A stretch of 64,000 bases of DNA from Rhodocyclaceae bacterium (GTDB lineage Bacteria; Pseudomonadota; Gammaproteobacteria; Burkholderiales; Rhodocyclaceae), in the NCBI GenBank assembly GCA_019455325.1, contig JACFMQ010000015.1:1-64000 (forward strand), read 5' to 3'. This document shows, piece after piece, positions 26,593-35,585 of the stretch. The notes beneath the pieces are model-generated. The model was not told where the DNA came from, did no database searches, and saw nothing but the letters and a program-made list of their open reading frames with translations. The translations under genes and the position numbers were made by a program. Numbering within the stretch: the first letter of the stretch is position 1; each line of letters opens with the position of its first letter.

Positions 26593-28676
26593 CCGCGGCC
26601 GGCGCCTTCGAGCCAGGCGTCGAACGGCGCCGGCGCCTCGAAGCGGCCGCCCTGGCCGAGATCGACGCCGAGCGCGCGCAGCGCCGAGCAGACGACATCG
26701 TCGTCGACCGCCTCGGCGATCACCCGGAAGCCCAGTTCGCGGCCCATGTCGCAGATTGCCGCCGCCACCGTGCGGCTGACGTGGTCGGTGGCGATCTCGC
26801 GGACGATGGCCGGGCCGATCTTCACGAAATCCGGCGGAATGTGGCGCAGGTACGAGAAGGAGGCGAAGCCGCTGCCGAAGTTCTCCAGGCAGAAGCGGCA
26901 GCCGAGCGCGCGCAGCCCCTGCACCAGCCGCATGGCGTCGGCCAGCCGCACGCTCGCCTGCGCCTCGTCGATGCCGAAGCACAGGCTGGCCGGCGCCACG
27001 CCGTGCCGGCGCGTCTCGGCGTCGATGCGGGAGAGCAGCGCGTCGGCGCCGGCGTCGATGCCGGCGAGGCTGATCGAGGCGAGCAGGCGGCGGCCGTCGC
27101 CGCGCGCGGCGAAGCGGGCGACCGCGCGGCAGGCGGCGCCGACCGCCCAGCGGTCGATCGCCGGCACCAGCTCGAAGCGCTCCGCCGCCGGCAGGAAGAC
27201 CGAGGGCAGCACCGTGTTGCCGTCGTCGTCGCAAAGGCGCGGCATCAACTGGACGTGCACCTCGCCGTCGTCGTCCTCTTCGGCCAGCGGACGGATGCGC
27301 TGCGCGGCGAAGAACAGGCGATCCTCGGCGAGGGCGCGTTCGAGGCGCTCCGCCCAGTTCACCTCGCCGCGCCGGGCGAGCAGCTCGCGGTCGTCGCGGC
27401 GGCAGACCTGGACGCGGTTGCGCCCCTTCTCCTTGGCCAGGTAGCAGCCCTGGTCGGCGAGCGAGAGCAGCTCGGCGACGTCCTTCGCCGCGCCGTCGAC
27501 GGCGATCATGCCGATGCTCGCGCCGACGGCGAAGACGTGCTCGCGCCAGCCGAAGCGGTAATCCTCGACCAGCCGGCGCAGCGACTCGACGACGGAGAGC
27601 GCGTCCTCCTCCCCGCAGTCGGCGAGCAGCACGCCGAACTCGTCGCCGCCGAGACGGCCGAGCACGTCGCCGTCGCGCACCCGCCGCTGCAGCAGGTGGG
27701 CGAGCTGGCGCAGCAGCTCGTCGCCGGCAATGTGGCCGCAGGTATCGTTGATGATCTTGAAGCGGTCGAGGTCGAGGAAGCAGAGCACGTACCGGGCATC
27801 GCCCCCGCGCACCGCGCGCAGCGCCTCCTCGACGCGCCGCTCGAACTCGCGCCGGTTGACCAGCCCGGTCAGCGGATCGTGCCGCGCCTGGAAGGCGAGC
27901 TGCGCGGTGGCCGCGTCGATGCGGCGCTGCATGGTCTCGTGCAGCTCCTGCAGGCGCCCGGCCATGTCGTTGAAGCCGCGTTCGAGGATCGCCAGTTCGC
28001 CGGTGGACGCCTCCGGCACGCGAGCGTCGAGCCGCCCCTCGCCCATCGCGCCGACGCCGGCGATCAGCCGCCGCAGCGGCCCGCTGAAGCCGCGCGCCAT
28101 GCGCAGCGCGATCGCCGCGGCAACGGCCAGCCCGGCGCAGAGGATCAGCAGGCCGTCGCGGATCAGCGCCCGCTTGCGCGCGGCAAGGCTCTCGGTGCTG
28201 AATTCGACGTAGACGAAGCCGATGCGGCGGTCGCCGCCGTCGCCGAGATTGGCGTAGGACTCTTCCGGGAAATCCTCGAACTCGACCATCGTCCGCCGGA
28301 TGTCGGCGGCGAAGCCCAGCCAGCCGTCGCCCTCGGACGGCCCGACGGCGCCGGGCTGCTGCCAGGCCGGATTGAGCGGCGTGCCGAGCACGGCGAGGCC
28401 GCGCCCCTCGGCATCGGCAATGCCGATGCCGCGCACGTCCGGCTGGCGCAGCGTGGCCTCGACGAGGGCGCGCAGGCTGCCCTGGTGGCCGGAAATGACG
28501 CCGTATTCGCTGGCCGGCGCCAGGCTGCGCACGGTGGTCAGGCCGCGCGCGCGCATCTCCGCGTCGAGGGCGTTCAGCCCGCCGACGACGAAATGGAGCA
28601 GCAGCACCAGCGACAGCGCCGCCGCCGGCAGCAGCGCGAGGAAGAGCAAGCGGTGACTGATGCGCCAACTGTTCAT
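26589..28676 (-). CDS. Membrane GGDEF protein with degenerate EAL domain
   Basis: A 695-residue protein: membrane helix (RLLFLALLPAAALSLVLLLHF), periplasmic region (APASEYGVISGHQGSLRALVEATLRQP), second helix, HAMP, then GGDEF with intact GGDEF and RxxD (RDGDVLGRLGGDEF), so cyclase activity is possible. The EAL-like domain is degenerate: no EAL motif (the region reads EVHVQLMPRL), SISLAG in place of VNLS, FGIDEAQ for the FEITE Glu segment, ENFGSGFASFSYL for DDFGTGYSSL, VKIG for KID and AEAV for AEGV. Phosphodiesterase activity should be lost; it may bind c-di-GMP or a partner. It overlaps the upstream binding-protein gene by four bases and convergently overlaps cnoX's stop. Confidence 0.92.
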   Translation of the reverse strand: MNSWRISHRLLFLALLPAAALSLVLLLHFVVGGLNALDAEMRARGLTTVRSLAPASEYGVISGHQGSLRALVEATLRQPDVRGIGIADAEGRGLAVLGTPLNPAWQQPGAVGPSEGDGWLGFAADIRRTMVEFEDFPEESYANLGDGGDRRIGFVYVEFSTESLAARKRALIRDGLLILCAGLAVAAAIALRMARGFSGPLRRLIAGVGAMGEGRLDARVPEASTGELAILERGFNDMAGRLQELHETMQRRIDAATAQLAFQARHDPLTGLVNRREFERRVEEALRAVRGGDARYVLCFLDLDRFKIINDTCGHIAGDELLRQLAHLLQRRVRDGDVLGRLGGDEFGVLLADCGEEDALSVVESLRRLVEDYRFGWREHVFAVGASIGMIAVDGAAKDVAELLSLADQGCYLAKEKGRNRVQVCRRDDRELLARRGEVNWAERLERALAEDRLFFAAQRIRPLAEEDDDGEVHVQLMPRLCDDDGNTVLPSVFLPAAERFELVPAIDRWAVGAACRAVARFAARGDGRRLLASISLAGIDAGADALLSRIDAETRRHGVAPASLCFGIDEAQASVRLADAMRLVQGLRALGCRFCLENFGSGFASFSYLRHIPPDFVKIGPAIVREIATDHVSRTVAAAICDMGRELGFRVIAEAVDDDVVCSALRALGVDLGQGGRFEAPAPFDAWLEGAGRG

Positions 28677-29632
28677 CGTTCGTTCTCCGTGGCGCGCTCG
28701 ACGGCCTTCAGCGCCAGGGCGTCGGCGGGCGGGTCGAGACCGAGCGAACGCGCCACCTGGCGATTGATCGCAACGGCGGGATAGGCGGAATGCTGCGGCG
28801 GCGGCAGTTGCACCGCCCGGCCGGGCGGCAGCGCGCGCACCAGCTCGGCGGCCTGCAGCGCAGAGAGCGCCGGCGTGCTGAAGACGGCGGCGGCGGCGCC
28901 GGCGTTCACGTAGCTTTGCGAGAAGGCGATCACCGGTTTCCGATGGCGGTAGGTGGTGAGCAGGATGCCACGCACCGTGTCGCGCCGGTAGACGACGCCG
29001 TCGGGCACCGCCAGCAGCCCGTCCACGGTCGGCAGCAGGCGGGCCAGCGCCGGCATCACCTCGCTCTCGGCGGCCACCGTCTCGACGGCGAGCTCGATGC
29101 GCGCCTGCGCGGCGGCGGCCTTCAGCGCGGCGAGCTGCGCCGCCGAATCGGGGCCGAGGACGACGCCGGCCCGCCGCGACTCCGGCAGTATCTGCCGGAA
29201 CAGGCGGAGGAGGCGCAGCGGCGGCTGGTCCAGCCAGATCGCCGACAGCGATGCCGGCGGGCGCCGGCGGCCGACCTCGGCCGCCAGCCGCTCGAAGGCG
29301 AGCTGCGGCACCAGCGCGCCGAGCACCGGCAGCGGCGTCGGCCAGCCGACGGCGTCGCGCAGCGCCTGCACGCCGACGGCGACGATCAGGTCGCTGCCGG
29401 CCAGCGTCGCCTCGGGCGCCGTTGCCGAGGCGGCGACGCGACGCGTCCGCGGCGCTTCGCCGGGGCCGGCGAGCGTCGCCTCGAAGGCGTCGGCGAACTC
29501 CTCGTAGACGCCGCCGCGCTCGCTCAGCACGAGCACCACCTGCTGCACCGCGTGCGCCGCCGGCAGCGCGACGCAGCAGAGGCACAGCGCGGCCAGCGCG
29601 CGGCGCAGGAAGGCGGTTACGGGAAGACGCAT
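28673..29632 (-). CDS. Periplasmic ABC_sub_bind-type protein
   Basis: A 319-residue exported protein (signal peptide FLRRALAALCLCCVALPAAHA) with the two-lobe layout of the ABC transporter substrate-binding family that pairs with TrpXY-like permeases: VVLVLSERGGVYEEFADAF, GSDLIVAVGVQALRDAV, then SRRAGVVLGPDSAAQLAAL and DGLLAVPDGVVYRRDTVRGILLTTYRHRKPVIAFSQ in parts. No ABC permease or ATPase gene is nearby; instead it lies between a TonB-dependent receptor and a membrane GGDEF protein, overlapping the latter. The protein is therefore likely a periplasmic sensor subunit rather than a transporter component. The ligand is unknown. Confidence 0.82.
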   Translation of the reverse strand: MRLPVTAFLRRALAALCLCCVALPAAHAVQQVVLVLSERGGVYEEFADAFEATLAGPGEAPRTRRVAASATAPEATLAGSDLIVAVGVQALRDAVGWPTPLPVLGALVPQLAFERLAAEVGRRRPPASLSAIWLDQPPLRLLRLFRQILPESRRAGVVLGPDSAAQLAALKAAAAQARIELAVETVAAESEVMPALARLLPTVDGLLAVPDGVVYRRDTVRGILLTTYRHRKPVIAFSQSYVNAGAAAAVFSTPALSALQAAELVRALPPGRAVQLPPPQHSAYPAVAINRQVARSLGLDPPADALALKAVERATENER

Positions 29633-29645
29633 GCCGGCGGCGGCG

Positions 29646-31733
29646 CTAGAAGTCGAGTTTCAGGCCGGCCCAGAGGCGGCGGCCGAAGACGTTGTCGCGG
29701 TAGAACTCGCGGTCGCCGGAATCGTGCACGTTCTGCGCGACCAGCGCCGCCTCGGCGGCGACGCTGCCGAGGCGGAAGCTGTGCGCCAGCCGCAGATCCC
29801 AGCGGCGGTAGGCTGGCACCGCGTGCCCGCCGATCGCCTCCAGCGCCTTCATGTAGTAGCCGGCGAGGCTGGCCCGCCAGTTGCCGGGAAACTGATGCGC
29901 CAGCAGCAGGCTCCACGAATGGCGCGGGCTGGCGTGCTCGTACTCTTCCTCGACGGCGGCGCCGGCCAGGCGCACCCGCGTGGACGCCCAGGCGACGTGC
30001 ACCTGCGTGCGCTGCCACAGGCGCTGCTGCCACTGCACCTCGTAGGCGTCGACCTGGAGCGCGCTGCGGTTCTCGAACAGGCGGACGTCGGTGCCCGGCG
30101 TCGTGCCGGCGCACTGCGGCAGCGCCATCTGGGCGGCGCCGCAGCGGAATTCGTACATCTCGATCAGGTCGCGCAGGCGGTCGCGCGAGACCTTGAAGTC
30201 GAGCGAACCGCCCTGCCCCAGCTCGACGACGTAGCCGATCTCGCGGCTGTCGATGCGTTCCGGACGCAGGTTGTCGCGACCGTAGAGGTACTGGAAGGGC
30301 AGCACCTGGCCGGCGAAGGGAAGCGGCGCGACGACCGGAAAGCGCCAGCGCGCATCGCCCTGCTGCTCGTAGATCACCGGGTTGCGCCAGGCCCGGGAGG
30401 CGATCGCGCGCAGCGTGTGGCCGTCGGCGACGTGGAAGTTCACGCCCAGGCGCGGCGAGGCCCGGGTGCCGGCGAAGTCGTTGTTCTCGACCATCGTGCC
30501 GAGATTCAGCAGCCAGGCCGCGTGCGGCCGCCACTCCAGGTTGGCGAAGGTGTTCGCCTGGCGGAAGCGGCGGAAGTCCGACGAAGCGAAGTAGAGCGCG
30601 CTCTTCGCCTGGTCGAGGCGCGCGCCGGCACCCCAGACCAGCCGCGTGTCGGCGCTCGGCGAGAAGACGTGCTGCAGTTCGAGGTCGTAGCGTTCGGCGA
30701 CGTGCGACAGCGGCCGGTCGAGCGGCGCCGGCGCGCCGAGCGTGAAGGCCGCGAAGGCGGTCGTCCCGATCATGCCGCGCAGGTCCTGGCGGAAGGTGTC
30801 GCGGCTGTGGAAGAAGCGCAGCGAGAGCTGGTGGTCCGGCGCGAAGCTGCGCTGCCACTGCAGCATCTCGAACTGGCTGCGCACGTCCTTCTCGTGGAAC
30901 GGCAGGTAGGGATTGCCGGCCTCGCCGGCCTCGCGCGTGCCGCCGGAGTAGCCGAGGTGGAACTGCAGCTCGTCGCGGGCGCCCAGGCGGTGGCTGCTGC
31001 GCAGCGCCAGGTTGTGGATCTCCTTGTCGTCGTGGCGCGGATGCACCGAACGCCCGTTCGACAGCTTGGTCGGCGTCTGCGTGTAGCCGCGGTCGTCGCG
31101 CCACTGCAGCGTCAGACGGTAGTCGGAATTCTCGGTGCCGCCGCCGTGGCGCCAGGTGACGTCGGCGCCGGGCTTGCCCGCGGCCAGCGACAGATGATCG
31201 CCGCGCGTCTCCGCCGGGTCGCGGGTGATAACGTTGATGACGCCGAGGAAGGAATTGGCGCCATAGCTCGCCGCGTTCGGCCCGCGCACGACCTCGATGC
31301 GCTCGATGTCGTCCAGCGCCAGCGGGATGTTGCTCCACACCGGGCCGCCGAACAGCGGCGTGTAGACGGTGCGCCCGTCGATCAGGATCTGCATGCGCTT
31401 GGCGTAGGGATCGGCGATGCCGTGGTAGCTGACGACGTGGCCGGGAACGATTTCCCGGTCGACGTTGTAGGCGACGTACATGCCCGGCACCAGCCGGAAC
31501 AGGTCGGCGACGTCCCAGGCGCCGGAGTCGCGGATCATCTGCCGGTCGATGACGGTGATCGCCGCCGGCGTCTCGCTCAGCGGCTGGCGCAGGCGCGTCG
31601 CCGACAGCACCACCGGCAGATCGTCGAGGAAATCCGCCTCCGAGAGATCGCCCGGCCGCTCGCCGCCGGCGGCGCCGGAAGCGAGGACGAACGCCAACAT
31701 GCCGGCCAGCGCCGGCGCCAAACCTACCCGCAT
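29646..31733 (-). CDS. TonB-dependent outer membrane receptor
   Basis: A 695-residue receptor with signal peptide, plug domain (LPVVLSATRLRQPLSETPAAITVIDRQMI; DLFRLVPGMYVAYN; IDGRTVYTPLFGGPVWSNIPL; IERIEVVRGPNAASYGANSFLGVINVIT in parts) and a beta barrel ending in aromatic Phe (AGLKLDF). The plug resembles vitamin B12/colicin-type receptors. Substrate is unknown. It is the first gene of a three-gene unit with 13 bp to the periplasmic protein gene. ATG 31733 is used; the M at 31778 has no export signal directly after it. Confidence 0.92.
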   Translation of the reverse strand: MRVGLAPALAGMLAFVLASGAAGGERPGDLSEADFLDDLPVVLSATRLRQPLSETPAAITVIDRQMIRDSGAWDVADLFRLVPGMYVAYNVDREIVPGHVVSYHGIADPYAKRMQILIDGRTVYTPLFGGPVWSNIPLALDDIERIEVVRGPNAASYGANSFLGVINVITRDPAETRGDHLSLAAGKPGADVTWRHGGGTENSDYRLTLQWRDDRGYTQTPTKLSNGRSVHPRHDDKEIHNLALRSSHRLGARDELQFHLGYSGGTREAGEAGNPYLPFHEKDVRSQFEMLQWQRSFAPDHQLSLRFFHSRDTFRQDLRGMIGTTAFAAFTLGAPAPLDRPLSHVAERYDLELQHVFSPSADTRLVWGAGARLDQAKSALYFASSDFRRFRQANTFANLEWRPHAAWLLNLGTMVENNDFAGTRASPRLGVNFHVADGHTLRAIASRAWRNPVIYEQQGDARWRFPVVAPLPFAGQVLPFQYLYGRDNLRPERIDSREIGYVVELGQGGSLDFKVSRDRLRDLIEMYEFRCGAAQMALPQCAGTTPGTDVRLFENRSALQVDAYEVQWQQRLWQRTQVHVAWASTRVRLAGAAVEEEYEHASPRHSWSLLLAHQFPGNWRASLAGYYMKALEAIGGHAVPAYRRWDLRLAHSFRLGSVAAEAALVAQNVHDSGDREFYRDNVFGRRLWAGLKLDF

Positions 31734-31866
31734 GGAATTCCCTGTCTTGTTGCCCCTTTCATATAAACCTAACCGCAAACGGGGTCCGCCGGCAAGGCGG
31801 CCGGCCGATCCGCCACACCGCGCGCGGCATTCCGGCGACGGTCTCCACCACGCGGCGCATCTTTGG

Positions 31867-31872
31867 CTAGAA
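31867..31872 (+). promoter_or_regulatory. Candidate -10 element (TAGAAT) giving a near-leaderless NAD(P)HX repair transcript
   Basis: TAGAAT ends eight bases before ATG 31880, so transcription would start at or next to the start codon. The segment between has no Shine-Dalgarno sequence. Inferred from motif and spacing only. Confidence 0.4.
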
Positions 31873-31879
31873 TCGCCCG

Positions 31880-33373
31880 ATGACTCCGAGCCAAGCCCTC
31901 TACCAGTCCGCCGGCCTGCGCGCCGTCGAAGCCGCGGCCGCCGAAGCGCCGCTGATGCAGCGCGCCGGCCGCGCCGCCGCCGATTTCGCCGGCCAGTTGG
32001 TCGCCGACCGGCAGGCGCCGATCCTCGTGCTCGCCGGCCCCGGCAACAACGGCGGCGATGGCTTCGAGATGGCCACGCACCTGCTCGACGAGGGCCACGA
32101 CCTGCGCCTGGTCTTCGCCGGCGACGCGGCGAAGCTGCCGGCCGACGCCGCCGCCGCGCGCCGCCGCTTCCTCGCCGCCGGCGGCGTCGAGCTGGCGGCG
32201 ATTCCCGCCGGCGTGCGCTGGCGCCTGATCGTCGACGCGCTCTTCGGCATCGGCCTGGTGCGCCCGCTCGCCGGCCGCTTCGCCGAACTGGCCGAGGCCG
32301 CCAACGCGCTCGCCGGCCGCTGCCGCTGCCCGCTGCTGGCGCTCGACTGCCCGAGCGGGCTCGACGCCGACACCGGCGCCGTGCGCGGCGAACGGGCGGT
32401 GCGCGCCAGCCACACGATCACCTTCATCGCCTTGAAGCCCGGGCTGCTCACCGCCGACGGCCCGGACCACTGCGGCGTCCTGCGCCTGGCGCCGCTCGCG
32501 CTCGACGCGCCGGCGCTGGCCGCGCCCGACGGCGAGACCGTCGCCGTCGCCGGCTTCGCCGCGCATCTCGGGCCGCGCCGCCGCAACAGCCACAAGGGCA
32601 GCAACGGCAGCGCCGGCATCCTCGGCGGCGCGCCGTCGATGCTCGGCGCCGCCTTCCTCGCCGGCCGCGCGGCGCTGCAGTTGGGCGCCGGCCGCGTCTA
32701 CCTCGGCCTGGTCGATCCGGCGGCGCCCGGTTTCGATGCGAACCAGCCGGAGCTGATGCTGCGCGGCGCCGAGGCGCTGCTCGCCACCGGACTCACCGCG
32801 CTGGCCTGCGGCCCCGGCCTCGGCGCCGGCCCGGCGCAGGTGGCGCTGCTCGAAGCCGCCTGCGCGCGCGAGCTGCCGCTGCTGCTCGACGCCGACGCGC
32901 TCAACCTGCTCGCGCACGAGGGCAACCTGGAGGTCGCCGTCGCCTCGCGACGCTCGCCGACGCTGCTGACGCCGCATCCGGCGGAGGCCGCGCGCCTGCT
33001 CGACAGCGACGTGGCCACGGTGCAGGCCGACCGCATCGCCGCCGCCCGCGAGCTGGCCGCGCAGTTCGACGCCGAGGTCGCGCTGAAGGGCTGCGGCACC
33101 GTGCTCGCCTCGCCCGACGGCAGATGGCGCGTGAATGCCACCGGCAATCCGGGCATGGGCACGGCCGGCATGGGCGACGTGCTCTCCGGGCTGGTCGTCG
33201 CGCTGCTCGCGCAGGGCTGGCCGGCGGCAGCGGCGCTGGCCGCCGGCGTGCACCTGCACGGCGCGGCGGCCGACGCACTGGCCGCCGACATCGGCGAAAT
33301 CGGCCTCACCGCGAGCGAGACGATCCCGGTCGCGCGCCGGCTGTTCAACCGCTGGCTCGCCGCCCGTGAGTGA
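31880..33373 (+). CDS. nnr: Bifunctional NAD(P)H-hydrate epimerase/dehydratase
   Basis: A 497-residue fusion. The N-terminal YjeF epimerase domain has VLAGPGNNGGDGFEMA, VDALFGIGLVRPL and ALDCPSGLDADTG; the C-terminal ribokinase-like dehydratase domain has HKGSNGSAGILGG, CGPGLGAG, LLDADALNLLA, LTPHPAEAARLL and the NATGNPGMGTAGMGDVLSG ATP site. It restores damaged NAD(P)HX to NAD(P)H, using ADP or ATP. E. coli Nnr (YjeF) has the same fusion. The stop overlaps the next gene's GTG start by eight bases. Confidence 0.96.
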   Translation: MTPSQALYQSAGLRAVEAAAAEAPLMQRAGRAAADFAGQLVADRQAPILVLAGPGNNGGDGFEMATHLLDEGHDLRLVFAGDAAKLPADAAAARRRFLAAGGVELAAIPAGVRWRLIVDALFGIGLVRPLAGRFAELAEAANALAGRCRCPLLALDCPSGLDADTGAVRGERAVRASHTITFIALKPGLLTADGPDHCGVLRLAPLALDAPALAAPDGETVAVAGFAAHLGPRRRNSHKGSNGSAGILGGAPSMLGAAFLAGRAALQLGAGRVYLGLVDPAAPGFDANQPELMLRGAEALLATGLTALACGPGLGAGPAQVALLEAACARELPLLLDADALNLLAHEGNLEVAVASRRSPTLLTPHPAEAARLLDSDVATVQADRIAAARELAAQFDAEVALKGCGTVLASPDGRWRVNATGNPGMGTAGMGDVLSGLVVALLAQGWPAAAALAAGVHLHGAAADALAADIGEIGLTASETIPVARRLFNRWLAARE

Positions 33374-34232
33374 TCCCGCGCACCGGCTGCGCGGGGTCGG
33401 CCTCTTCCTCACCGCCCTCCTCCTCTTCGCGCTGCTCGACGCCACGGCGAAGCACCTGACCGCCTTCTTCGCCGTGCCCTTCATGGTCTGGGTGCGCTAC
33501 GTGGTGCACTTCCTGTTCATGCTCGCCACCGTCGTGCCGGGCGAGAAGTGGGCGCTGGTGCGGACCGGGCACCCCTGGCTGATGACCCTGCGCGCGCTGA
33601 TGCTGGTCGGCGTCACGCTGTTCATGCAGCTCGCGCTGAAGACGCTGCCGCTCGCCGAGACCTCGGCGCTGGTGTTCACGACGCCGCTGCTGGTCGCGCT
33701 GCTGGCCGGCCCGCTGCTCGGCGAGAAGGTCTCGGGCCGCGCCTGGATCGCCACCGCCGTCGGCTTCGCCGGCGCGCTGCTGATCGCTCGCCCCGGCGGC
33801 GCGCTGGCCGGCGTCGGCGTCGTCTATGCCGGCGCCGCGGCGCTGTGCTACGCGCTCTACCAGATCCTCACGCGCAAGCTGGTCGGCAGCGAGACGCAAC
33901 TGCGCCTGCTCTTCTACACCGCGCTGGTCGGCACGATCTGCATGGCCTTCGCGCCGTTCACGCACTGGGACGGCCACTGGCCGACGCCGCTGGAAGCGGC
34001 CCTGCTCGCCTCGCTCGGCCTCTTCGGCGGCGTCGGCCACTTCCTGATGATCCGCGCCTTCCGCGAGGCGCCGGCGTCGACGCTGGCGCCGCTGCTCTAC
34101 GTGCAGTTGATCTGGGCGACGCTGCTCGGCTGGCTGGTCTTTTCGCACCTGCCGGATGCGTGGGCCGTGCTCGGCATGGCGGTGATCGGCGCCTCCGGGC
34201 TGTGGCTGGCGCTCGGCGAGCGGCGGCGCTGA
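33366..34232 (+). CDS. DMT/EamA family transporter
   Basis: A 288-residue protein with about ten hydrophobic helices and two EamA repeats (LFALLDATAKHLTAFF..., LPLAETSALVFTTPLLVALLAGPLLGEKVSG; second half ALCYALYQILTRKLVG, APLLYVQLIWATLLGWLVF). Such carriers move amino acids, nucleotides or SAM across the inner membrane; the substrate is not evident. Translation probably starts at GTG 33366, inside the end of the repair gene. No ATG fits with the first membrane helix. Confidence 0.88.
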   Translation: MSDPAHRLRGVGLFLTALLLFALLDATAKHLTAFFAVPFMVWVRYVVHFLFMLATVVPGEKWALVRTGHPWLMTLRALMLVGVTLFMQLALKTLPLAETSALVFTTPLLVALLAGPLLGEKVSGRAWIATAVGFAGALLIARPGGALAGVGVVYAGAAALCYALYQILTRKLVGSETQLRLLFYTALVGTICMAFAPFTHWDGHWPTPLEAALLASLGLFGGVGHFLMIRAFREAPASTLAPLLYVQLIWATLLGWLVFSHLPDAWAVLGMAVIGASGLWLALGERRR

Positions 34233-34251
34233 GGCGCCATGTCTTCGGGTT

Positions 34252-34641
34252 TCACGCCGTCTTGGGAATGAACACCACGTCCGGCAGCTTCTCGAAGTGA
34301 GCATCGCAGGTCAGCAGCTCGGCCCGCCAGTGCCGCGCCGTGGCATAGACGATGGCATCGGCCGTGGCGAGCCTGTGCTCACGGTGCAGGTCCGCGGCAA
34401 GCAGGGCGATGGTGGTGTCCAGCGGCGCGACGGTACATTTCTGCGTGTAGGCGATCACCTGGTCGGCCTGTTCCTCGCCGACCTCGCGGACCAGCCACTT
34501 CGCAAGTTCGAGCTGCACGATGGTGGGCACGATGCACTGCGCCTTGTCCGGGAACTGCCGCCCCAGCTTCTGCCCGAGCGCGCTGCCGGTGAGCCACTCG
34601 ATCCAGGCCGAGGTATCGACCACGCGCAGCGGGCCTGCCAT
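34252..34641 (-). CDS. vapC: PIN domain toxin (VapC)
   Basis: A 129-residue PIN-domain protein with acidic residues D9 (VVDTSAWIEWL), E45 (QLELAKW), D95 (ATADAIVYA) and D113 (TCDAHF), the arrangement needed for Mg-dependent RNA cleavage. It starts on the last base of the antitoxin stop (TGATG on the minus strand). Class and pairing fit VapBC toxin-antitoxin modules. Convergent with the EamA transporter gene. Confidence 0.9.
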   Translation of the reverse strand: MAGPLRVVDTSAWIEWLTGSALGQKLGRQFPDKAQCIVPTIVQLELAKWLVREVGEEQADQVIAYTQKCTVAPLDTTIALLAADLHREHRLATADAIVYATARHWRAELLTCDAHFEKLPDVVFIPKTA

Positions 34642-34853
34642 CAGTAGCGGTCCTTGCGGTCGCGGTAGCCGTCCTTGCGCGCGCCCTTGGCGATACCGGC
34701 CAGTTCATCCAGCTCGGGGACAGGCATCACCAGAACGCCCTTGCCCTTCGGAATGAACACGAACTCCTGTCCGGCCTGCCAATGCTGTTCTTCACGCACG
34801 GCCTTGGGGATGGAGATCTGGAACTTGCTTGAAAGGGTGGCGGTTGCAGTCAT
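34641..34853 (-). CDS. vapB: AbrB/SpoVT-type antitoxin (VapB)
   Basis: A 70-residue protein with an N-terminal swapped-hairpin AbrB fold (TATLSSKFQISIPKAVREEQHWQAG, GQEFVFIPKGKGVLVMPVP in parts), the DNA-binding part, and a basic C-terminal tail (GARKDGYRDRKDRY) expected to thread into the toxin. ATG 34853 is the family start; the frame is open much further upstream without coding character. It would repress its own promoter together with the PIN toxin. Confidence 0.9.
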   Translation of the reverse strand: MTATATLSSKFQISIPKAVREEQHWQAGQEFVFIPKGKGVLVMPVPELDELAGIAKGARKDGYRDRKDRY

Positions 34854-35077
34854 CTTCGTACTTCGCCCACATCGATGATCGTTTGGTAAGAGTACAAGGT
34901 CTTCAGCCCTTGTGCCAGCCGCGGTGCGCGCAAGCGCCACTTTTCTGGTCTTTATGCTGGTCTCGGCGATGGCATCGGACATTCGCGGCCCGCTGCGCCG
35001 TGTCATACCGGAGGGCTTGCCGCATCGCCCGATCTTCGCCCAGAATGCAGCATCCCGCACAGCCCGAGGAGACAAAG

Positions 35078-35512
35078 ATGCCGAACCGTACACTCCGCGA
35101 CGTCGTCGCCCATCAACAGGTCTTCAGCATGCCGCCGACGGCGAGCGTCCGCGACGCGGCGCTGCGCATGGCCGAAGCCAAGGTCGGCGCCATGCTGGTC
35201 GTCGACGGCGAGAAACTCGCCGGCATCTTCACCGAGCGCGACCTGCTCATCCGCGTCGTCGCCCGCCACCTCGACCCGGACGCGACGCGGCTCGCCGAGG
35301 TGATGACGCCCGATCCGTACACCGCCGACCCGGAGATGCCGCTGTCGCAGGCGCTGGTGATGATGTACGAGGGCTGCTACCGGCACGTGCCGGTGGTCGA
35401 GAACGGCCGGCCGCTCGGCGTCGTCTCGGCGCGCGACGCGCTCGGCCGCGAACTGACCGAACTCGAATACGAGCTGGAACGCCGCGACCGGCTCACCGAA
35501 ATCATGATCTGA
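35078..35512 (+). CDS. CBS domain pair protein
   Basis: A 144-residue protein made almost wholly of two CBS domains (VFSMPPTASVRDAALRMAEAKVGAMLVVDGEKLAGIFTERDLLIRVV and MTPDPYTADPEMPLSQALVMMYEGCYRHVPVVENGRPLGVVSARDAL in parts). CBS pairs bind adenosine nucleotides and usually sense energy state for a partner. A charged C-terminal helix follows (LTELEYELERRDRLTE). ATG 35078 has GAGGA 7-11 bases upstream. The adjacent gene downstream is of unknown function and may be its partner. Confidence 0.9.
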   Translation: MPNRTLRDVVAHQQVFSMPPTASVRDAALRMAEAKVGAMLVVDGEKLAGIFTERDLLIRVVARHLDPDATRLAEVMTPDPYTADPEMPLSQALVMMYEGCYRHVPVVENGRPLGVVSARDALGRELTELEYELERRDRLTEIMI

Positions 35513-35585
35513 GGACCGCATCATCGAAGCACAGCACGACCCGCATCACGACCCCCTCCTCGAACTCGCGCCGCGCGAAGCCCAG

